The translations under genes and the position numbers were made by a program. Positions 11,701 to 23,700 of a stretch of 64,000 nt of DNA are shown here, piece by piece (within the stretch, counting starts at the first letter, position 1; the number at the start of each line of letters is the position of its first letter). Below the pieces are notes generated by a model, which searched no databases, was not told the origin of the DNA, and saw only the letters and a list, made by a program, of their open reading frames with translations. Origin of the DNA: Euonymus europaeus. Taxonomy: Eukaryota > Streptophyta > Magnoliopsida > Celastrales > Celastraceae. Where the stretch lies: NCBI GenBank assembly GCA_963580455.1, contig OY756969.1:18076760-18140759 (forward strand), read 5' to 3'.

Positions 11701-14700
11701 AGATACTCATCATAAGTTATCTTTTCTTTGTGATCCTTCGGGCTTCATATAATTTTTTCCTAAATCTAAAGATGGTTTTGTAGTTCCTATTTGGATGAAA
11801 GTACTCGTTTATTACTCCCTTATCTTTTCTGGAAAGCTTCTTCTGATACATGCATTTTCCTTTCTTAAGAACGGCATGTTTTTAGCTCTAATTTTTTTTC
11901 CCTTATCATTGGAAATGTTATAATGCAGCTTGAGTCAGTTAGTACGTTGGCTTGGAGTCAAAGCTGAAGAACTGGGAGTAGAAATATATCCAGGCTTTGC
12001 TGCTAGCGAGGTACTCTTCTTTCGCTTGTTTTTATTGCTGACCAAACTATGGGATATTGTTTTGTGCTTAAAGGTTTCATGGTTGGTCAGGTATTATACG
12101 ATGCAAACAACAAAGTTACGGGCATTGGAACAAATGATATGGGAATTGCAAAAGATGGTTCTAAGAAAGAGAATTTCCAACGTGGTGTGGCTTTAAAAGG
12201 TGGGCCTTCTACCCCTACCCCCCCAACTCCTCTCTCACTCTCTCGATCTGTCTCTCTCTCATAAGCGTACACAACCAAGACAGCACTCATGCACACCCAT
12301 GTGTGACTGCTTTGATATATGCACCTGCATGGCTGCATATTCATGATGCTGTTGAGGTCGCTCTTCAATTATATGCTTTTGCAACATGCGCCAGTGTGCT
12401 GTTGCACCTTATTATTGATTTATCTCCACTATAGTTCTTTTAGATAGCAATTAAACTCAGTCTTACTATTCAGGGCGTGTGACTCTATTGGCAGAAGGGT
12501 GCCGTGGTTCATTGTCAGAGGTATGCAGGATGGATTTCTAGTAATAATAGTAGCTACATAGTTATTGGAGTTGTTTTCGTACATATTTTCTCATTATGCT
12601 AGAAGGAGACCTTGAATTATTTTCCTTGTAACCAGAAAGTAATGAAGAAATTCAAGTTGAGAGAGAAGATCAATGCACAACATCAGACCTATGCTTTGGG
12701 AATTAAAGAGGTTACACACGATTATCGACTTTAACTCTGTTACGTTTCTGTACAATTTGGTAGGTTTCACTTAGAAGCAAATCATGATATTCTTTCATTG
12801 TTGATTTTGATTATTGCAATTGTCGCACTCATGCTGATATATGGGGCTTTAGTCAATGCAATCACGGTCAAATGGCAATGATTGCCGTTTATCACAAAAC
12901 TTAGTATATGATCCCTTCGGTTAATAAAATTTCAGTGAGGCAAACATCTATTTGTTTTTTAGGTGCAGCTGTAAATTTGGCTTAAAAGGTAGTAACTAGG
13001 GGCTTTAAAGTTAGAAAGAGCTCTAAAATTTGTGTAGAGCTTTATTGTAATGGCATTATAAGCAATGCCATCGGGGACAGATATGTGCTTAAATTGTTGG
13101 GACGTGGGAGATTATGACGTTCTCAAGTTTTTTGATTCCTCCAGCTTTTGTGTTTTGAGTTCTGTAGTCACAAACTGGTTTGATTGTTTTACTCATAAAA
13201 ACCTTTTATAGCATTGTACAAACAGTTTTGCTTTAAATATAAGATGATTGATTACATGAGTTTTCCAGTAGTTGAGAATTTCTCTTATTGACAGTGACAT
13301 ACATCCATATGAAAATGTAAACAACTCCTGTGTATAAGGCTCCCGCACACATTACATGCATGTGTAGGTGTAAACTATTTTGTTCAAGATTCATTGTTTA
13401 TTTATTTGTGGTTTTGATTAACCTCCCATTCGAGTGAGTTTTTTGAGTGATTTCCTTTGATGTGTTCACCAGGTTTGGGAAATTGATCAAAAGAAGCACG
13501 AACCTGGTACAGTTATTCACACATTGGGGTGGCCCTTGGATCACAAAACATACGGTGGATCATTTTTGTACCACATGAATGATAGACAAGTACTCATTCT
13601 TTTCTTTGCTTGTTATGTTCTCTGAGGAATTTGAACTGCTTGTTGTTCAGTTGTTCTTGCTACCCTCTCTTGCACAAAGCAATGGTCGACACAGTATCAG
13701 AGAAACAGTTGATACACTTCTCTCCATATTTTCATGGTGTAGATATTCTTTTATGTTTTTCTATATTCAGGGGGCTTTGAACTAACAATTATCTTTTTAT
13801 GACATTTTGGAAGTGAAGCCTTTTTTTTATTCTCATGTCTTAACTATTTTTTTGTGTCCAATAGTTGCTTTCAAATTTGTTGCGTTAAATTCCCATTTCT
13901 GCAGCATTTTCTTGTTTTCCCTTGTTCCTTAAAATAAATTTTTTTTCTTCTTGTTTGCCCTTTTCTGGGATATAGTTTCTCCATTTAAGTTTCCTAGTTG
14001 ATGACTCTTCAATGTTATTCTTGCAAATGCTTGCCAAATAGAGCTACTTTGCAAACTAATGCTACATCAGATATTGATAGGACAGGAGAGTTTTTACCTG
14101 CATATCCTGAACGGTCCGTTTGCACATGAATTCTGACATTAGTGATAAGCTATACAGGATTATTGAGTTCAGTAATATGGAGAGGGGAAATTTTCTTGCT
14201 GTATTAATAGGACTCACTATTTATAGCTAATTCCAAATAAAATTGAGGAAACTTGTCCTGATGGCATTCGGAAAGCAAGGAGTTACTAATTGTTGACCAT
14301 ACTACATTACTCAATTCTCGTATTTTTTAACCGAGAAATATAATGATACCACATTTCATCAAAGCTGTTGCTTGAGTGTGTGTCCAAATATCATATTAAG
14401 TTGCTGTATAACTTTTGACCAATTCCTGAATGTGTGTAATTTTGGCATGATGGTTCATTCAAATGTCTGGAAAGACTTTATTCGGCACGGTTTTTCAGTT
14501 TTAGAATGGGTCGTATTCAGATTTTAAGGTGTATTTATACGCGTACTGTATGTTGCAAAATCTCATATGGGAATTGATTTATAATTGTTTTCCATGGTTG
14601 ATTGAACAGATTTCAATTGGGCTCGTGGTTGCTCTGAATTATCACAATCCTTTCCTGAATCCTTACGAGGAATTCCAGGTAACCTGGAACTTTGGTCCTT

Positions 14701-17700
14701 TATCAAGAATCCAAGTGCACATATTCCTGTCCTCAGTTTCCCACTTTAAATGGAAATTCACCAAGGGTCTCGCTTCATATCTTTTCATAATTTTTAATTT
14801 TTTTTAAAAAAACCATTCCTTTGATATGCTCTTGGAAAAGTTTGCATGAATGTGTGCACATGCGCATGTTGTGTTTGTACTTTGAATCATGTTGTAAAAT
14901 TGGAAACTATTATATCATAGGAGAATTGATAAATAGTTGATAGCTTTGCACTTTTAAATTTTTTGGTGTAAGAAATTTACACAGACATCTTGGAAATCGA
15001 GCATTTCCATCTGTTATTCCTTGCCCTTTGAACAATCTTTAACGCATTGTTTGGATTGGGTGTAAAATGAAGGGGAAGAAAAATTGTAGGGTAAAATAGA
15101 GGGATTTCAAAAATTGAGGGTGTTTGATTAGACAGAGGAAAAATTTTAGGGGCTGTTTTGGAAGTAAAATATGCATGCGCCCCACCTGAATTTTTTACCT
15201 CCAAAACCGGTGGGGAAGTTGGGTAAAAAGGTTGATAGCTGGGACCCACGCTTTAATATACAACTATGCCCGAAGTGGTTCACTTATTTCACATTTTTGC
15301 TATAACAGATGAGTCCCACCTTGTAACAGGTGGGTCCAACCTCATTATATATTATATATATATAATAATATATATAAAAACTAATGTCAAGGGTAACATG
15401 TTAAATTTATATCAATCTTAAAATCATAAAAATGCACTTTTTCATTTTTTCTCCCCCTATTTTTTGAATATCCAAACAAGAGGAGATAAAATTAACTTCT
15501 CATCCCCTCCCCTTCCCTCCATTTTCCATTCCTCTCAACTTTTTATCACCCTCCCCTCTCACAATTCAAACATAGGCTAAGGAAAAGATTGTGATTATTC
15601 AGATATTCCAAGCTAAATGATGGAAGATATTGGAATATTTTATCCATTTATTAAATGACTATGGGAACACAATTTTTTTTTTTGTCAATAGCTCCCAATA
15701 TCTTTAAAATGGTACATAATGCCTTTATGTCTTAAAATGGTACTTAAAATGATATGAGTAGATTGAACTGGTAACCCAGGTAATACTTTATTCCTCGTCA
15801 ACTGAGTGGAGATGAACTTCTCAAGCTCCTACCAACTACTTGGGTCACTAAATATGAAAAGTCACACTTTAATACTGTTCCTCTTCTATCTCCTATCCTT
15901 GTATGTTGAGAAAGCTTTATGGCTCGGTTATGTGTCCATGACAATCCTTCACGAAATAGATTGCATGTGTTTATTGAAAAATATCGGAGGATTCAGCCTA
16001 GGAGAAAGAACTTGTTGTTTCGTACGTCACTTCCATTTACAGAACTTGTTTCGTACGTCACTTCCATTTACAGTTTCCATATCATCTCCCTCATGTAGAC
16101 CTTTTAAAATTGGTTCTCTGTATGAAATTATCTATGTACCAGAAGATACAAAGTTTCTTGAAGAGGAGCAATATAAGTGTGTCTTTGTTCATAGTTAGTG
16201 ACCCGAGTAGTTGGCAGGAGCTTGAGAAGCTTGTATGTAATATGTATAAGAGAAATATTTGAGAATACAAGGTTTTGAGCCGCAACTCTCTTTCCCGTAA
16301 CTCTGTTACATGGTATCGGTCGGTAGGGTTTTCTGGCGAGTTTTTCCTCTGTCAGTTTGCTAACTCCGATCTGGCACGCTTCTCCTCTGCCAGTTGCGAG
16401 TTTTCGTTGGTGTGATTTTCTTCGCATGCATTTTTGGTGTGCACAAGCCTAGTCGCGCATGTCTCCTTGGTTGGTTTGCGAGTTTGGTTGTGCGAGCTTG
16501 TACGTACCTGTGCTCCAGTTTCGTCTGGTTTTTGTGTTTTGGTAAATTGGTCGTGTATATCTATTTTCGTCTGGTTTCTCTAGTCTTGGTTTCGTCTAGT
16601 TTCTCTGGTCTGTTTTCGTTTGGTTTCTCTAGTTCTGGTTCTTAGTTCTTTGTGCTGGTGAAATTTGGTATGGCAATATTGGTTTCTAGTGGTTTGATTT
16701 TGGGCTTCTAAGGTGCACCTCGTATACTATTGGCTTTGGGTGGTGTAGTAATTATCTCTCTGCTGTGATTTGTTTCCACCAGGTTGTGTGGCAGTATTTT
16801 CGATTGTGGTTTTGGGCCCTATTTTTTGTTCTCTAGGGTGTGAGAATTTTGTGCCATTCTTTGGGTTAATTTACTTCTGATTTTGTATCTGATTGTGGCT
16901 GAATCTAGTGATAAAAAACCTACTACTGAAATTGTGGCGACTTCCACTCGTATTATGGATCGAAAATTGAATGGTTCTAGTTCTAGCTATCATCAATGGA
17001 AGCGCATTATTCGAAAGTATTTGTCAGGTATTGATATAGAAAAACACTTACTTGATGATCCTCCAACGGAACCAACGGCCAAGGCTCAATGGCTCAAGGA
17101 TGATGACAAACTCTATAATTCGATTCAGAACACTATGGATACTGCGATGGATGATATAGTAGGACATTATGATTATATCAAAGAGTTGTGAGAATATTTG
17201 GATTCCTTGTATGCTAGCAAGAACTTATCCCATGTTCATGAGTTGTTATCTGGATTGTACCTGTTGATAAAAAAGGGCGTACATTGGTTGAGTATTATAC
17301 TACATTTAAGATGTTTGAGGAGATTCTGTATCCTATTACTGTTGATATGAAGAAGATTTTGGAACAACAGGAGGAGATAATTGTTTAGTGTTATCTAGCC
17401 GGATTGGATTTTGATTACGACATGCCTCGATCTTAGCTTTTTATCAACACAAATCTTCCATCACTTGCTGAGGCATTTTCTCAATTGCGAATGGTCTGAA
17501 AGGATTCCACTAAAGAGTCTCCTAGAGGATCCATTGTTGGCGGGCTTCTGCTCTAGTTGGATGGGCACCCACAATTGATAGTATTCGCGGCGGTTGAAGT
17601 GGTGGTGGTAGAGGTGATCTTGATGGCGGAGGACGTTGTCTAAGAGTTTGTTTCTATAGTGGGGAACAGGGTCATCTGGAAAAGAATTGTTGGAAGTTCA

Positions 17701-20700
17701 ACGGGAAACCGAATGCTCCTCAACGGTTGGCTAATGTTGTTACCCACTACGGTTTGTTACCTACTGTTGGTAGAGCCGCGAACTCTGATGGTCAAGTTGT
17801 GATTTCTATTGCTGAGTATGCTTGTTTCACTCAGTTTCAAGTCACCCAGAATTCCTCTCATGTTGCCACTCTATTTCAGTCAGGTAACCTAACTGCATGT
17901 CTCACTTCCTCCTCACTTAATTGGGTATTGACTTTGGAGCCATAGATCACATGAAAAGTAATACAAGTATCCTTTCCTCATTCCAGTCATCTCCCATGTT
18001 GCCTAGTGTCACTTGCCGATGGTTCTAGTGTTCCAGTTGTTGGTAGTGGCATTGCTTCTCCTACTTCTTCCTTATCTCTGTCATTTGTTCTAAGTTGGAG
18101 TGTGAGGCATGTCAGTTTGCCAAGCACCATCGTGTGTCTTATATTCCTCGAGTCAATCAACGGGCTGCATCCCTCTTTGAGTTGATTCATATTGACAATT
18201 GGGGTCCCTGTACTATTGTTTCTAAGTCTGGATTTCGGTACTTTGTTATTTTTGTTGATGATTTTTCCCGAGTGACTTTGTTATATATAATGAAAAATCT
18301 TGCTTTGTTATATTCTATCTTTTGTGCTTTCTATGCTGAAATTAAAACAACTTAATGCTTCTATTCGTATTCTGCAAAGTGACAATGCTAAAAAACATTT
18401 TTCTCATTGCCTTTCTTTTTTTTCTTGTTTACAATGATATAGTTCGCCAATCTTCATGTGTAATCACCCCTCAACAAAATGGGGTGGCGAAAAGGAAAAA
18501 TTGTCACTCAATGGAAGTTGCACTAACTTTAATGTTTCACATGAAAGTCTCAAAGGTCTTTTGGGCTGATGCGGTCAATACTGCATGTTATTTGATCAAT
18601 CGTATGGCTTCTTCTGTTCTTGGTGGTGGTGTTCCTTCATCTACTTTGTTTCCTTCTCGTCCCTTTCTCTCTCTTCCACCTCGTATATTTGGCTGCGTCT
18701 GTTTTGTGTAGGATGTCAGACCACAGGTTTGGAAATTCGATCCCCGTTTTCTGAAATGTCTCTTCCTATGGTACTCTCGTCACCAAAAATGGTGTAGGTG
18801 TTTTTCTCCTGCTCTTCGTTGATATTTAATCTCTGTCGATGTTAAATTCTTTGAGTCTACACCATTTGTTACTGAGTCTTCTGCCCCCGTTTTTGCTCAT
18901 GAGGATGAGTTTCTTGTTTACCGTTCCTTCCAACTAGATAGGTCTACTGAATCTTCTCGCCCTCCCATCACAAAGGTATTTTCTCGCCCTACTACATTCC
19001 CTCCTATGGCACCTGCAGTGGATTCTGCAGTGGCACTGTTGGCAGACCCGAATGCTCTACCTCCATCTGCTTCTTCGTCTTTGGATCTGAGTTCTCCTCT
19101 CACTAAGTCCAGTCTGGACTTACCTATTGCTCTTTGAAAAGGTAAACGTTCTTGTACTTATCCTATCTTGTCATTTGTGTCTTATAATAGTTTATCTCTT
19201 ACCTCCCAGTCTATTGTTTCCTCTCTCAACTCTGTGTCTCTCCCTAAGTTTGTTTCACAAGTTCTTTCCCATTCTGGGTGGCGTCAGGCTTTGCGGGATG
19301 ATGCAAGATGAAATGGTTGCTTTTGAGGATAATGGTACATTGCAGCTAGTTTCGCTTCCGGCGAGAAAACATGCAATTGGTTGCAAGTGGATTTTCACTA
19401 TTAAAGTGAATCTGGATGGTTCTGTGGCTCGTCTCAAAGCTCTGTTAGTTGCTAAAGGGTATGCACAAACATATGGAGTTGATTATTCTAAGAACTTTTC
19501 CCCTGTTGCTAAACTTGCTTCTATTCGGTTGTTTATCTCTCTAGCTGTGACGTACCATTGGCCTCTGCATTAATTGGATATTAAAAATGCTTTTCTTCAT
19601 GGTGATTTGACAAAAGAGGTATATGTGGAGCAACCATCTGGATTTGTTTCTTAGGGGTAGTTCGGGAAAGTGTACTTTCTACGGAAGTCATTGTATAGGT
19701 TGAAGCAATCTTCTTGTGCTTGGTTTGGATGATTCAGCGAGGGAGTCATTGAGTTTGGAATGTGGCAGAGCGTCCATGATCATTCCGTTTTCTATCGCAC
19801 TTGTGAGTGACGGTGCATTCTTCTGGTAGTCTATGTTGATGATATTGTGATTACCAGGAGTGATAGTGTGGGTATTACTGCTCTTAAATCTTTCATTCAC
19901 ACCAGATTTCAGACAAAGGATCTTGGATGTCTTCGATATTTCTTGGGGATTGAGGTGTTGGTCGATATAAAATATCGCAAGTTAACCTTGCAATATCAAA
20001 TAAAGACGGGTCTTACCCTATCCGCAAGTGTACGTGTCGTAAATAGTATAAAAGCGAATGAGATCGTATCCACAGAGACTGCTCAATTATCAAACAAACT
20101 ATAAAGCAATAATTAACTTAAAAGGAAACAGAAAAGAATTAGATTGTAATTGGAAAATTTTAAAGAACTTAACTTATATTTAAGATGAAAGATAAGCTTA
20201 ACTTGGGCTGGATTTGTTCTCTACTACCACTTTGTTATCAAATTCCAACATGCAATCACACACTTTAAAGGATTAATGTTGTCAATCAAGAGACCTTGGT
20301 CCGGCTCTCTTGATTCTAACTTTCCTAAGCAATGATCTTGGCTTTGGTCCAGCCCAAAATCGTTTCTTATCACAGGAATCTTGGTTAGTGTACCCTAAGG
20401 ATTTCCTAAGATAAGCATAAGAACTAGAAAGTTGACAAACACACAACCTCAAGTAATGGTGTATTACCCAACTAATTGTGTTCACAAACCTCAAATCTGG
20501 ATTTAATTCAGAGATTCGTTACTTGTTAAGCGTCGGGTTATGGTCAGCCGAATATGCCTAACTAACAATTCCTATATAACATGAAGCTGATCACACATTC
20601 ACATTAATAAGATTTAAACAATAAATTCAGAGATTCATGAATTAACCTAGTGTAATCATCCATGGAATCTTACAACAAAGCTTTAAGCAAAAGAACTCAT

Positions 20701-23700
20701 CCAATCCCAAGCTAAGTAAGAAGTTTAGTTACACATATACATATCTAAATCCAGAAATTAAAATCCAGAAATTAAAACCCAGTACACAACCAGATTGAAG
20801 GAAGGAATAGAATCTGATTTGTCTGAATCTCCTTGCTCTTTGCCCTTCTCTTCCTTTCTTTCTTTTCTCCTCTGTCGTGTCTGTCGTCCCCCTTTTGGAA
20901 TGCCTCCCTTTTTCCTTTTCTGTCCTCCACTTTTCTATTTTTAGAAAGTTTACTTTTTGTTCCCTGGAAAAGATCTCACAAAGACATGTAAGCCCCTCCT
21001 TGCCACGTAAGCAGTTAAATTGGTCGTCATTCTCCTGCCCAGATTTGTAGCCGCAGAAAGGTCGCAAATCCTTCTAGAATAGCTATTTCACAAACAGCAA
21101 CACCTGACATATAAACATATGCTTGGGCAGTACTTTGAACTTATAAAGTCACCAATTTAGACATTTAAGACTAGAAAATATAGGTGCATTTTGCACCTAA
21201 CAGGTGTTTCATAGTAAGCAAGGTATATTTCTGTCTTAGAAAAAGTATGTTCTCGATATACTTAAGGAAACAGGTTTGACTGCAGCCAAACCATGTGATG
21301 CTTCCATGATACCTAATGTAAAACTCACAAATGAAGATGATGATTTACTTCCTGATCCTGAACGGTATAGAAGATTGGATGGGAAACTTAATTATATTAC
21401 TGTAGCATGCCCAGACATTGCCTTTCTAGTAAGTGTGGTTAGTGGGTTCATGTCGTCTCCTCGGACATCTCATCGGGATGCAGTTGTTCACATTCTGAAG
21501 TATCTTATGAGTGTTCTAGGTCGTGGTATTGTCTATGGAAATCAGGATCATAGTAAGATAGAAGGATTTTGTGATGCTGATTGGGTAGGCTGTCTCATAG
21601 GTCGGCGATTTATTACAGTTTATTGTGTCTTTGTTTGATGGAATTTGATATCTTGAAAGAGTAAGAAGCAAAGTGTGGTCGCTCGGTCGAGTGCGGAATC
21701 TGAATATAGAGCTCACTCTACTTGTGAGCTTATGTGGATACATTACTTACTTTGAGATATTGGTATAAAAGACTCCACTCCGATACGGTTGTGGTGTGAC
21801 AATCAGGCAGCTATCCATATAACCTATAATCCTGTGTTACATGAGCAAACGAAACATATTGAAGTTGATTGTCATTTCGTTTGTGAGAAACTCTGAAAGG
21901 TGTTGATTTATGTCCAATATATTAAAACTAGAGATCAAGTAGCTAATATATTTACTAAAGCCCTTCCAGGGAATCAGGTAACTTATATTTGTAACAAGTT
22001 GGGCATGATTAATATCTATGCTACAACTTGAGGGGGTGTTACAAGATCTAAGGGCATTACAGTCTTTATACATGTTTAAGAGGTGTATATAGGGTTATAC
22101 AGTATGCAATATATGTAATATGTATAAGAATGTTAAGGATGAACATAATTACTCACGCAAGATAGAATCACCAATAGAAAAATAAGGCAACCTTCTTGTA
22201 TTATAGATGAAAATAGGAAGATTACAAGGAAAACGAATGAGAAAAGGGCTAAAAATGACCATATTTCGTGAAACAATCCACTATTACCAAGATAGTATCC
22301 CTCCCTTGTACATGGGGTAGTCTGCCAATAAAATCCATAATAACATCTTCTCATGAAGAAGTAGGAATGTGGAGGGGCTGTGGGAGACCTCGTGGAGTTA
22401 AGGTAGAATATTTATGGTGTTGACACACCTCGCATTTTGCCACAAAATTCTTAATGTCCGCATGCATTTCTTGCCAAAAAGGAAGCTGGGATATTCGTTT
22501 GAATGTGCGAAAATATCTAGAATGTCCTCCCTAAGGAGTAGAATGGAATTCCCGCAAATAAGCCTGAATGCGTGGAGAATTATGAGGAACCACTAATCTT
22601 CCTTGATGAAATAAACACCCACCCTTCAAGGCATAAGGAGGCCGGCTAGTAGGATCGATCAATAATGCTTGAACAATCGCCTTTAATCACGCATCAAGGA
22701 GGACTTCCTCCTGTAATCCTTCCAAGGCCGGACAGGAAGCGACAAATAAGAAAAATAAATGGCAGTGATCAACCAATAGAGAATTCAAATAGTCGGGTTG
22801 AGCAGGTGCCTTCCTTGAGAGAGCATCTGCAGCCTTATTCTCCAATCTAGGGCGATATTGTATATCGAAATCAAAGCCCAACAATTTAGTTACACATTTC
22901 TGTTGGCCCTCATGTATCATTTTTTTATCGAACAAAAATTTCAGGCTGCTTTGATCAGCCGCACCAGAAATTTCCTCCCAAGCAGGTAGTGCTGCCATTT
23001 ATGAAAAGCAAATACAATAGTCATTAGCTCCTTCTCATAGACAAATTTAGATTGCGCTCTATGAGAAATAGTGAGACTGTAGTAGGCTAGCGGATGCCCC
23101 TCCTGCATCAAAACTGCGCAATAACTTAGTAAAATCGGGCAGAGAGAGCACCAGTATGGTAGTCATGGCTGCTTTCAAAGTATTGAGTGGAGTTTGGGCT
23201 GCGTCACTCCAAATAAATGAGTTTTTCTTCAACAAGTGTGTAAAGGGTGCTGCCAACAAACCATAATTCTTGACAAACCTTCGATAATAAGCAGTGAGCC
23301 CCAAAAATCCTCGTAGTGATTTAATGTTTGTGGGAATAGGCCAATTAACCATGCTTTCAATCTTAGAATGGTCCGCTGCTACCCTAGCCCCTGAGATGAC
23401 GTGGCCCAAATATTCAATTTGTTGCTGTGAAAAGGCACATTTTTTCTGATTGACGACAAGACAATGTTGCTTTAAAACATCAAAGACCAACTGGAGATGT
23501 TGCAAATGAATCTGAGAATTTGAGCTGAAAATCAATATGTCATCAAAATAGACTAGAACAAATTTCCGGAGAAATGGCTTGAAGACCTCGTTCATAAGGA
23601 TTGAAACGGAGCATTGGTCAATTCGAAGGGCATCACCAAAAACTCGTAATGCCCTTCATGGGTGCGGAAGGCTATATTTGCTGCATCTTCGTCACGCACA

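Noticed and set aside
15806..16427. Overlapping ORFs of 64-130 codons on both strands
   Set aside because: They are the two arms of one inverted repeat read on each strand; the similar peptides ([18 protein letters not shown]) reflect DNA symmetry, not a gene.
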